Of a DNA stretch of 64,000 bases, positions 47,287 to 56,089 are shown in pieces. The notes under the pieces were generated by a model that did not search any database, was not told where the DNA came from, and saw only the letters and a list, made by a program, of their open reading frames with translations. This stretch comes from CBDCHC01 sp965217075. Lineage in GTDB: Bacteria; Pseudomonadota; Gammaproteobacteria; PS1; Pseudothioglobaceae. Location of the stretch: NCBI GenBank assembly GCA_965217075.1, contig CBDCHC010000004.1, positions 7,111 to 71,110 on the forward strand, read 5' to 3'. Position numbers and translations under genes: made by a program. Within the stretch, counting starts at the first letter, position 1; each line of letters opens with the position of its first letter.

Positions 47287-48832
47287 TTATAATTTACTAA
47301 TTTGAGTATTTTTAATGTTATTATTTAATTTTAAATAATCAGTATTATAATGTAAACCACGGCTTTCATCACGCATAATAGCACTATCTATAATTATTTG
47401 TGCACATAATACTAAGTTACGTAGCTCAATTAAATCATTAGAAATAAAATAATTTTGATAATAACTATCAACTTCCAATTGTGTTTGTTTTATTTTCTTT
47501 TTTGCATAATTAAGTCGTGCATTACTACGCACAATACCAACATAATTCCACATAATAAGACGCACTTCGTCCCATAAATGATTAATAAAAACTTTTTCTT
47601 TTGATATACATACATTACTTTCATTCCAAGGCGGAAAATCTAAAATATGTTGCACAGTATTAATATTAAAATTTATAAAATGCGCACAAGAAATAGCAAA
47701 TACTACACACTCTAACAAAGAGTTGCTAGCAAGCCTATTAGCACCATGCACTCCAGTATAAGCAACCTCACCTATAGCATATAAATTAGCTATATTTGTT
47801 CTACCGTATTTATCAGTTTTAACTCCACCACAACTATAATGTGCAGCTGGTACTACTGGAATTTTATCTGTAGTTATATCTATATTAAATGCTAAACATT
47901 TAGCATATATTGTTGGAAATTGTTGTTTTATTTTGTCTTTATTTTTAAAGCTAATATCTAAATATACACACTCCAACCCTTCTTTTTTTATCTCAAAATC
48001 AATAGCACGAGCAACTATATCTCTACTAGCAAGTTCTTTATTTTTGCTATATTTATACATAAACTCTTCGCCATTTGGCAGCAATAATTTTGCTCCTTCT
48101 CCTCGTAAAGCTTCAGAAATTAAAAATGATTTAGCATAAGGATGGTAAAGACAAGTTGGATGAAATTGACTAAATTCCATATTACTAATAATACAACCAG
48201 ATCTATATGCCATAGCTATACCATCGCCAGTAGAAGTATCAGGGTTAGTAGTATATTTATATACTTTAGAGGCACCACCAGTTGCAAGTACAACCTTTTT
48301 TGCCACAATAGTGCTTATTTTACTATTATGTAAAATATATGCCCCACCACAAGTATTATTTTTAATTAATAAATCTATAGCAATATAGTTAGTTTTTATA
48401 TTAATATTTTTATGCTTAATTACTTGCGCAAATAATGAATTATGAATAGATTTACCACTATGATCAGCAACATGGGCAACACGTTTTTTGCTATGCCCGC
48501 CTTCTGCACTAAAATGATAATTACCATTTAGTTTTGTCCATTGCACGCCATAATTTTCTAACTTATTAAAAGCTACTTTTGAATTATTAGATAAAAATTC
48601 AACCATATCTTTATCAGCTAAACCATCAGCTGCTTTTATAGTATCACTTATATGGCTACTAGTATTACCATTTAAAACAACACTCATACCTCCTTGAGCA
48701 TAAAACGAACTATTTTCATCTTGATTTTTTTTGGCAACAATTAAAATAGATAAATTATCAGCTAACTCCAGTGCACACATAAGACCAGCCTGTACCAGCA
48801 CCTATTATTAATATATCTATTTGCTGCTGCAT
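47287..48832 (-). pseudogene. nadB: L-aspartate oxidase, interrupted by one frameshift near the start
   Basis: First step of de novo NAD synthesis: FAD enzyme oxidising aspartate to iminoaspartate. From the ATG at 48832 the frame reads MQQQIDILIIGAGT, the start of the FAD dinucleotide fold, then breaks. The other frame resumes with AGLMCALELADNLSILIVAKK. One extra base in the GG at 48789-48790 (CC on the plus strand) breaks the gly-rich loop. The remaining 500 residues look intact: SSFYAQGGMSVVL, HSKKRVAHVADHSGKS, SCGGVKTDKYGRT and GANRLASNSLLE. A later start would delete the FAD-binding motif, so as given it would be inactive. nadA and nadC are not in the window. Confidence 0.92.
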
Positions 48833-48846
48833 AACTCTTGTTTTAC

Positions 48847-51207
48847 TTATATTTTTGGTTTAAATAAAATAAGTAATTTTGGCAATAATGTTAAATTAAG
48901 TATTACTGCTGATAACATAGCAATAGCAGTAAAAATACCAAAATAAATACTAGGAATAAAATTAGAAAATATCAATACCATAAATCCTATTGCTACTGTA
49001 ATAGCTGTATAAAACATCGCCACGCCAATACTCTCGTGCGAACGATTAATACTTTTTATATAATTATTATCCCTAGCAAACTCCACTTTAAATCTTTGTA
49101 TATAATGAATAGCATTATCAACTCCAATGCCAATAGCAATAGATGCTATAGTAATTGTCATTAAATCAAGTGGGATTGATAAAATTCCCATAATACCAAG
49201 AATAAGAAGAGATGGCAGCATATTTGGCACGATAGCAATAATAGCAATAGATAATGATCTAAATAATATAAAAAACATAATAAATATCATTAAAAATACT
49301 AAACCTATAGTTTTAATTTGCGAATCAAATAAACTTTGTAACATATTATTATAAAGCACCATCATGCCATTTAAACGAAATTTATCTTGTTTGATAGCAA
49401 AGTCATCTATTAATGTTTGTTTTATGTTGTTGATTAATTCATTGTGATTAAATGTTTTTGAGTTTTCATGAATACGAATCATAAAACGTAATTGACCATT
49501 ATTTTCATTATAATAAGGGGATATCATAGCTTTTTTCACTGCATCTGGCATTTGACTTATAATAATATTTAATAAAAAACCACTAGGAGTATTGTCATCA
49601 TTTATATAACTTAACATTTTAATAAATGTTTCAATTGATAATACCTTGCCAGTTGCATCAATACTTTCTAAATAATTATGTATTTTAGCTATATTTTCTC
49701 GAACCTCACTATTGTACCAATACCCATCACCATAATCATTTAAAATAATTTCCAAAGAAATAGTACCACCTAATTCTTTATCAATAAGCTTTAGTCCCTG
49801 ACTTATCTCTGTATCTTGCTTAAAATAATCAATAAAACGATTATCTACCGTTATTTTACTAATACCGTAAATAGCAATTATTGCTAATATAATACTAGTT
49901 ACTATAATAAATTTTCCATATTTTTGTGTAATTATAGCAAGGTTTTTAGTTATTGAAAATTTACTAATCAATGTAAATTTATTGTTAAATACTGGGAGTA
50001 AATTCATCAAAATCGCAAAACTTATAAAAGATAATATAAATGAAATGCTAACACCAATAGCCATAATGTAACCAAAGTCAATTACTGGACGAATATCGCT
50101 TACAATTAGTGATATAAAAGCAATAATAGTGGTAAGAGTTGTATAAAGACAAGGTTTAAACATTTGCTCTATAGTCATTATAATTAACTCTTTTTTACTA
50201 GCTGATTTATTACTTTTTGATAATTCTAAATAACGAACAATTAAATGAATCATAATAGATAATGTCATCACTAGTAATAATGAGAAAAAATTGCTAGAAA
50301 TAACAGTAATTTTCCAATGCATAAAACTTAAAATACCAGTCATCATCAAAGCAGATATAACGCCTATAGCTATAGGCATAATTACAAATCTAATATTTTT
50401 AAATAACATAAACAATACTACCATCATAATAACTATAACTAATGCACTAAATATTACTAAATCACTACCAATATAAGCTATTATATCGTTACTAATAAGT
50501 GGGATTCCTCCTAAAAATATTTTAGCTTTGTCTTGATTTTTAGTAATAACATTTCGTATAGAAGCAATAGCATCTTTTGTATTTTGTTTTTCCTGTGATA
50601 AACTTTGAGCAATCTTAATTTTTATATTATCTATCTGATTATTTTTATCTTTATTTATAAGAGCGCTTAATTTTATTTTTTGTATTTTTTCTTTAAAATT
50701 ACTAATTATTTGATTATTATCTTTAAGGGCAACTAAAATTGCACTAGTTTTACCGTCATGACTTACTAAGTTATTAGCATATATTGGTGACTGCTGAAAT
50801 TCTTTAACTGCTAATTTAAGATTAGCATTGCCATTATTTATACTTATATTAGTGGTTGATAAATCAATTAAAGATATTTTAGGGCTAGCAAATAATGGTA
50901 CGTTTAAAATGCTTGTTATATTTTTTACTTGTTTAATTTTTTTTAATTGGTTAACAAAATTAGTTAAATTTTGAATTTTTTCATTAGTTAAGGCAACATC
51001 TTTAGTCTGATAACTAATTACCAAATTACTACTACTACCGTATTGTTTGCGCAGTTTTTTATAATATTTAAAATCAATATCATCGTCCAAAAGCAGTGAT
51101 TCTGATGAAGCATCTAATGAAAATTGATTAATATGAAAAGCAAAAAAAGTAAATATTGCAACTAATATTAATAAAATTGTTACAGATTTACGAAATAAAA
51201 TTTTCAT
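48847..51207 (-). CDS. RND-superfamily exporter (MMPL type)
   Basis: 786-residue membrane protein with the MMPL layout: a membrane helix, a periplasmic domain (about 25-240), a block of five helices, a second helix (VTSIILAIIAIYGI), a second periplasmic domain, and a second block of helices (for example ITIASIAIGIGVDNAIHYIQRF, with the Asp of the proton relay). The closest known relatives are hopanoid or lipid exporters; the cargo is unknown. It sits between nadB and the pcm-like gene, 14 bases from the former. No periplasmic adaptor or outer-membrane channel gene is adjacent. Confidence 0.88.
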   Translation of the reverse strand: MKILFRKSVTILLILVAIFTFFAFHINQFSLDASSESLLLDDDIDFKYYKKLRKQYGSSSNLVISYQTKDVALTNEKIQNLTNFVNQLKKIKQVKNITSILNVPLFASPKISLIDLSTTNISINNGNANLKLAVKEFQQSPIYANNLVSHDGKTSAILVALKDNNQIISNFKEKIQKIKLSALINKDKNNQIDNIKIKIAQSLSQEKQNTKDAIASIRNVITKNQDKAKIFLGGIPLISNDIIAYIGSDLVIFSALVIVIMMVVLFMLFKNIRFVIMPIAIGVISALMMTGILSFMHWKITVISSNFFSLLLVMTLSIMIHLIVRYLELSKSNKSASKKELIIMTIEQMFKPCLYTTLTTIIAFISLIVSDIRPVIDFGYIMAIGVSISFILSFISFAILMNLLPVFNNKFTLISKFSITKNLAIITQKYGKFIIVTSIILAIIAIYGISKITVDNRFIDYFKQDTEISQGLKLIDKELGGTISLEIILNDYGDGYWYNSEVRENIAKIHNYLESIDATGKVLSIETFIKMLSYINDDNTPSGFLLNIIISQMPDAVKKAMISPYYNENNGQLRFMIRIHENSKTFNHNELINNIKQTLIDDFAIKQDKFRLNGMMVLYNNMLQSLFDSQIKTIGLVFLMIFIMFFILFRSLSIAIIAIVPNMLPSLLILGIMGILSIPLDLMTITIASIAIGIGVDNAIHYIQRFKVEFARDNNYIKSINRSHESIGVAMFYTAITVAIGFMVLIFSNFIPSIYFGIFTAIAMLSAVILNLTLLPKLLILFKPKI

Positions 51208-51860
51208 TAAAAACTAAATTTAGTCAGACTACTGACACCTTTTAACGTGGCTATTTTAGTTTCAAATAATATTTCTTTTTTCCATTTATTTTCATCTACA
51301 CGAGTAATCAACATAGCGTTCATAATTATACCGCTACCTTCAATAACAAAAATTCTACCACCAAGATTTAATAAATGAAAATACCTGCCAATAATTTTAG
51401 GTACAGCGCACCCTACCACAACTACATCATAGAATTTATCAGATTGCCAAGTCTTTGAAGCATCACCAACTATTAACTCTATATTATCAATATTAAGCTT
51501 ATCAAATTTATATTGCGCTTGTTCAGCTAAATTTTTGTCAATCTCAACGGTACTAACATATTTAGCAAGTTGCGCTATACAAGCAGTTAAATAACCAGTG
51601 CCAGTGCCTATTTCTAAAACATATTCATCTTCTTTAATGTCAAGTGCACTTAGTAGCCTGCCTTCTATTTTAGGCTCAAACATAGAATAGTCTTTATTTA
51701 TAGGTATTTGCATATCACTAAAGGCAAATTTTTTATAAATATTTGGAGCAAAAAACTCTCTTGGTACTCCTATTAATGCATTATTAACTTTATAATTCAG
51801 TCCATGCCAAGTACGAACTTGACTATTAATCAAATTTTCTCTAGCTTTAGTAATATCCAT
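51207..51860 (-). CDS. Protein-L-isoaspartate O-methyltransferase-like protein
   Basis: 217 residues from the ATG at 51860; a longer open frame upstream overlaps lpd and is unlikely to be translated. SAM-binding motif I is VLEIGTGTGYLTA (82-94). The early NSQVRTW and FSDMQIPINKDYSMFEP replace the strict 'TISQP' motif of true PCMT, so it is the divergent type often linked with tolC or waaA rather than the repair enzyme itself. It overlaps the MMPL gene by one base and follows lpd by 19. Confidence 0.8.
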   Translation of the reverse strand: MDITKARENLINSQVRTWHGLNYKVNNALIGVPREFFAPNIYKKFAFSDMQIPINKDYSMFEPKIEGRLLSALDIKEDEYVLEIGTGTGYLTACIAQLAKYVSTVEIDKNLAEQAQYKFDKLNIDNIELIVGDASKTWQSDKFYDVVVVGCAVPKIIGRYFHLLNLGGRIFVIEGSGIIMNAMLITRVDENKWKKEILFETKIATLKGVSSLTKFSF

Positions 51861-51879
51861 TAAGTAATATTTTTTTGCT

Positions 51880-53295
51880 TTAAATTGACTTATTATACTG
51901 TTTTTTACTTGGTAGTAAATCAGTAATAGTGCCTTCTGCCATTTCAGCTGCAAAAGCTGTAGTTTCACTAAGAGTTGGGTGTGCATGTATACTAAGTGAT
52001 ATATCTGTCATATCAGCACCCATTTCAATAGCAAGAGTTGCCTCTGCAATCAGTTCGCCAGCATTAGTACCGCAAATCCCCATACCAATTAATCTTTTAG
52101 TTTTTTTATCAAATAAAGCCTTAGATAGGCCGTCATTTCTACCTATACTTAAACTTCTACCACTTGCTGCCCAAGGAAATACTCCTTTTTCATAGGTTAT
52201 ATTTTGTGCTAATAATTCTTGTTCTGTTTTACCACTCCAAGCAATTTCTGGATCTGTATAAGCAACAGATGGAATAGCTAAAGCCATAAATTCAACTTTT
52301 TTATTACAAATAACCTCTGCTGCTATTTTGCCTTCATGAACCGCCTTATGGGCCAACATAGGCTGACCAACCACATCACCAATAGCAAAAATATTACTAA
52401 TATTAGTACGCATTTGTTTATCAACTACAATAAAACCATTTTTATTTACTGCAATACCTGCCTTATCAATATCAATTACGTCACTATTTGGTTGCCTACC
52501 AACTGCTATAATTGCCTTGTCAAACTCTTCACTAAATTTTTCTTTACCTATTAATTTAACTAAAACCTTATTATTTTTTACTGTGATTTCATTAACCTTA
52601 GTATTTAAATATATATTATTATATAATTTATTTATTTTTCTATAAAGAGGTGCAACAATATCTTTATCAGCGGCGCTAATTAATTGCGAGGAATGTTCAA
52701 CTATAGTAATCTCACTACCTAACGCATGATATACTGTTGCCATCTCTAAACCAATAATACCACCGCCTACTATTAATAGTTTTTGTGGTATATCTTTAAG
52801 CTCTAATGCGTCAGTTGAATCCATTATTTTGTTATCTATAAATGGAAAAATATCTGGTTTATTTACTCTACTACCAACTGCTATAATACAATGTTTAAAT
52901 TCTATAACTTCTCCATTTTCTGTAATTATTTCATTTTTACTAAGAAATTTAGCATAAGTGTTAATAATTTTTACTTTACGAGCATTTGCAAGTGCTGTAA
53001 TGCCTTTAGTAAGTTTTGTTACTATATTATTTTTATTTGCTCTAATTTTATCAATGTCTAATTTTATCTTACCACAGTCAATACCGATATTAATCGCTTC
53101 ACGCGCTTCATTTATAATCTGTGCAGTATGTAATAATGCTTTTGATGGAATACAGCCAACGTTCAAACAAACTCCGCCTAAATTTTTATATCTTTCTATT
53201 AATATTACTTTTTTACCTAAATCAGCTAAACGAAAAGCGGCACTATAGCCACCCGGCCCCGAGCCCAATACTACTACATCTGTTACTATACTCAT
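51880..53295 (-). CDS. lpd: Dihydrolipoyl dehydrogenase (E3)
   Basis: Flavoprotein that reoxidises lipoyl groups of pyruvate (and other 2-oxoacid) dehydrogenases. 471 residues, without an N-terminal lipoyl domain. FAD fold GSGPGGYSAAFRLA, redox disulfide GGVCLNVGCIPSK (Cys43 and Cys48), NAD-binding VGGGIIGLEMATVYH, second FAD motif NIFAIGDVVG and the His-Glu pair in HAHPTLSET are all present. Overlaps aceF by four bases. Confidence 0.96.
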   Translation of the reverse strand: MSIVTDVVVLGSGPGGYSAAFRLADLGKKVILIERYKNLGGVCLNVGCIPSKALLHTAQIINEAREAINIGIDCGKIKLDIDKIRANKNNIVTKLTKGITALANARKVKIINTYAKFLSKNEIITENGEVIEFKHCIIAVGSRVNKPDIFPFIDNKIMDSTDALELKDIPQKLLIVGGGIIGLEMATVYHALGSEITIVEHSSQLISAADKDIVAPLYRKINKLYNNIYLNTKVNEITVKNNKVLVKLIGKEKFSEEFDKAIIAVGRQPNSDVIDIDKAGIAVNKNGFIVVDKQMRTNISNIFAIGDVVGQPMLAHKAVHEGKIAAEVICNKKVEFMALAIPSVAYTDPEIAWSGKTEQELLAQNITYEKGVFPWAASGRSLSIGRNDGLSKALFDKKTKRLIGMGICGTNAGELIAEATLAIEMGADMTDISLSIHAHPTLSETTAFAAEMAEGTITDLLPSKKQYNKSI

Positions 53296-54806
53296 ACATC
53301 TACCTCTGTTAGGTTCTTAGCTAAAGCAACAATAAATCTAGCGCCACTTGCACCATCTATTACACGATGATCATAAGATAATGATAATGGTAGCATTGGT
53401 ATAGCCTTAAATTCAGTGCCGTCCCAAACTGGTTTTATTTGAGTGCGTGATACGCCTAATATAGCAACTTCTGGGGCATTAACTATAGGGGTAAAGTGAG
53501 TTCCTCCTATGCCACCAAGGCTAGAAATAGTAAAACAAGCTCCACTAATATCATCTATAGTTAATTTATTATTACGTGCTTTTTTTGATAAATAAGCCAA
53601 ATCATCTGCTAATTGTTGTAATGATTTCTTATCAGCATTTTTAATTACAGGAACAACTAAACCGTTATCAGTATCAACTGCTACTCCAATATTAAAATAT
53701 TTTTTTAATAATAGCTTATCACCAGATAATGATGAATTAAAACGCGGGTATTCTTTCAAACAAGCAACAACTGCTTTGATAATAAAAACAATTGGGGTTA
53801 GTTTTATGCCTTGTTGTTTTTGTATATGACGTAATTTTTCTATTTGGGTAATATCCGCTTCACCAAATTGAGTAACATGCACTACATTTAGCCAACAACT
53901 ATACAAATGCTTACTAGATATTTTATTAATACGAGATAATTCTAATTCATCAACTGCACCAAATTTAGTAAAGTCAATAATTGGAACTTGCGGGATTATG
54001 CTACCACTACTAGCTGCCCTAGTTACAATCTTTTTTACAAAATTCTTTAAATCTTTGTCTAAAATTCTACCTTTGCTACCTGTGCCACTAACTTTTGTTA
54101 AATCAACTCCTAATTCTCGTGCTAATTTCCTCACAGATGGCGTAGCATGTGATTCTGCTGGAGTATAAGTACTATCTATATTTAACTCTGATATTCCCAC
54201 AGATTGTACAACACATGATTTTGTTGAAGTATAAATGCTATTATCTGCATCTAATTTTGTAACTGTAGTAGTTATTGCGCTATCATTTTTTATATATTTT
54301 GCTGATAACACTAAGATTAAATCACCTTGAGCAACTTTATCGCCAACATTTACTTTTAACTCTTTGATTTCACCAGCATAAGGACATGGTATCTCCATTG
54401 ATGCTTTATCACTTTCTAAAGTAATAATACTGTCATCTTTATTGATATAATCGCCAACACTCACTAATATTTCAATAATTTCTACACTATCAAAATCACC
54501 AATATCAGGAACATTAACTTCTAGTGATTCCAGCACTTGTTTATTATTTATTGTATCTGCTGTATTTTCTGCTACTGTTAGCATTAAAATAATATCACCT
54601 TGAGCAACTTTATCGCCAACATTTACTTTTAACTCTTTGATTTCACCAGCATAAGGACATGGTATCTCCATTGATGCTTTATCACTTTCTAAAGTAATAA
54701 TACTGTCATCTTTATTGATATAATCGCCAACACTCACTAATATTTCAATAATTTCTACACTATCAAAATCACCAATATCAGGAACAATTATTGCTTGAGC
54801 AGCCAT
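53292..54806 (-). CDS. aceF: Pyruvate dehydrogenase E2, dihydrolipoyl acetyltransferase, with two identical lipoyl domains
   Basis: Core of the pyruvate dehydrogenase complex. 504 residues: lipoyl domain 1 (Lys43 in ESDKASME), lipoyl domain 2 (Lys134 in the same motif), a subunit-binding domain (HATPSVRKLARELGVDL), and the catalytic domain ending with SYDHRVIDGASG (the HxxxDG motif). The two lipoyl domains match residue for residue over about 65 positions and base for base over 193 bases. The downstream lpd is coupled (four-base overlap). aceE, the E1 gene, is not upstream, where rpsO sits. Confidence 0.95.
   Translation of the reverse strand: MAAQAIIVPDIGDFDSVEIIEILVSVGDYINKDDSIITLESDKASMEIPCPYAGEIKELKVNVGDKVAQGDIILMLTVAENTADTINNKQVLESLEVNVPDIGDFDSVEIIEILVSVGDYINKDDSIITLESDKASMEIPCPYAGEIKELKVNVGDKVAQGDLILVLSAKYIKNDSAITTTVTKLDADNSIYTSTKSCVVQSVGISELNIDSTYTPAESHATPSVRKLARELGVDLTKVSGTGSKGRILDKDLKNFVKKIVTRAASSGSIIPQVPIIDFTKFGAVDELELSRINKISSKHLYSCWLNVVHVTQFGEADITQIEKLRHIQKQQGIKLTPIVFIIKAVVACLKEYPRFNSSLSGDKLLLKKYFNIGVAVDTDNGLVVPVIKNADKKSLQQLADDLAYLSKKARNNKLTIDDISGACFTISSLGGIGGTHFTPIVNAPEVAILGVSRTQIKPVWDGTEFKAIPMLPLSLSYDHRVIDGASGARFIVALAKNLTEVDV
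54321..54513 (-). repeat. 193-bp direct repeat, copy A (inner lipoyl domain of aceF)
   Basis: Base-for-base the same as 54594-54786, offset 273 bases (91 codons). I compared all the bases by eye and found no difference; divergence starts right after each end. It codes for the second lipoyl domain. Confidence 0.9.
54594..54786 (-). repeat. 193-bp direct repeat, copy B (outer lipoyl domain of aceF)
   Basis: Second copy of the repeat at 54321-54513, coding for the first lipoyl domain. The stretch between the copies (80 bases) encodes the Ala/Thr/Asn-rich linker. Confidence 0.9.
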
Positions 54807-54857
54807 ATTATTTTTACATAAAAAAAGACTATTTTAACAATCTTTTTTATTAAAAAT

Positions 54858-55118
54858 TTATTTTCTAAGACCTAAGTTCTTAATTAATTCTATATAAATA
54901 CTTATATTTTTATTTTTTAAATATTTAAGTAATTTTTTACGTTGAGAAACTAATTTTAACAAACCTCTTCTTGAATGATTATCATGTTTGTGAACTTTAA
55001 AATGTTCTGTTAAATGCTTGATTCTGGCAGTTAAAATAGCAACTTGTACATTAGTGCTACCAGTATCACCATCTTTTAATTGATAATCTTTAATTATTGC
55101 TGTAGTATCAATACTCAT
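54858..55118 (-). CDS. rpsO: 30S ribosomal protein S15
   Basis: 86 residues from the ATG at 55118; an ATG ten codons earlier would add a hydrophobic lead not found in S15. The 16S-binding core ([45 protein letters not shown]) is standard. In E. coli pnp follows; here aceF does, 51 bases on. Confidence 0.95.
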   Translation of the reverse strand: MSIDTTAIIKDYQLKDGDTGSTNVQVAILTARIKHLTEHFKVHKHDNHSRRGLLKLVSQRKKLLKYLKNKNISIYIELIKNLGLRK

Positions 55119-55166
55119 ATAAATTATGCGGCATAAAAATCGCAACATTATACACTTTTTAAAGTT

Positions 55167-56033
55167 TTAATAAAAACTTTTTTCACCTGCTGGACGATTT
55201 TTAAAACGACGATGTATCCACATATATTGCTCTGGCGCTGATAATATTTGTTTTTCTATCATTTTACTTATTCTAACAGTATCAATAATTGTATTATTTG
55301 TAGGAAAATTATTAAATAATTCAAATTTTAAATAATATTTATCCTGGCGAATAAAATTTAAATAAAGCACTTTAGCATTTGCTATGTTTGCTAATTTAGA
55401 AGTTGTTGTTATTGTATTAGTTTTAATACCAAAAAAATCAATAAAAACGCTATTTTTTGAAAGTATATCTTGATCCATAGAATACCAAATAGGCAAGCCA
55501 CTTTTAAGTTTAGCAATAATAGTACGTATATCTTTAACTGCCACACCATCTATGTTAGATTTAGTAAGAAATAACTGCATTATATATAATGAAATTTTAT
55601 TACTAGATGGTTTATAAATATCAACAACATGAAAATTATCGGCTAATATTCTACCTGCCATTAGCATAGTAGTAAAGTGGGCTGTTACAATAATTACATT
55701 TTGTTTTTTATCAAGTATTTGTTGTAACAATGCTTTATTATCAAATTGATATCTTTTTTTAAGCCTATTTTTACTTAAATATAGGCAATTGGCAATTTCA
55801 AATAAAAACATACATAAAGATGTAAAGTGTTGTTTAATAATCCTTCGTTGCACAGTTTTATCTAAATGTTTTAAACATTTATTAATGTTAATTTTTGCTA
55901 TCTTATATCTATTTTTAAATAATAAAATACACAACGGAGTAATAAGTTTAGCTAGCAGCAGTTGTATTTTAAAAGGCAATAATGCTAATAGGCGCATAAT
56001 AAGCAATATTAATTGCAACAATATAAATTTCAT
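55167..56033 (-). CDS. LpxL/HtrB-family lipid A acyltransferase with altered catalytic motif
   Basis: 288 residues. Matches LpxL along its length: an N-terminal membrane segment, IWYSMDQDI (E. coli WYAPDHDY), and a C-terminal APEQYMWIHRRFKNRPAGE that is nearly the same as E. coli. LpxL-type enzymes use an HX4(D/E) dyad (H132/E137 in E. coli). Here the aligned residues are His119 (AHFTTML) and Leu124, so the acidic partner is gone. The protein may be inactive, changed in mechanism, or have another function. It diverges from dnaG with a 56-base gap. Confidence 0.85.
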   Translation of the reverse strand: MKFILLQLILLIMRLLALLPFKIQLLLAKLITPLCILLFKNRYKIAKININKCLKHLDKTVQRRIIKQHFTSLCMFLFEIANCLYLSKNRLKKRYQFDNKALLQQILDKKQNVIIVTAHFTTMLMAGRILADNFHVVDIYKPSSNKISLYIMQLFLTKSNIDGVAVKDIRTIIAKLKSGLPIWYSMDQDILSKNSVFIDFFGIKTNTITTTSKLANIANAKVLYLNFIRQDKYYLKFELFNNFPTNNTIIDTVRISKMIEKQILSAPEQYMWIHRRFKNRPAGEKSFY

Positions 56034-56089
56034 CTAAAAGAACTTAGTATTTATCATTAAAATAATGAATTATTATTAAAAAAACCACA

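Noticed and set aside
51861..51986. Longer N-terminus for the pcm-like protein
   Set aside because: The extension overlaps the end of lpd, is low-complexity and is not part of the family; the ATG at 51860 starts the conserved MDITKAREN.
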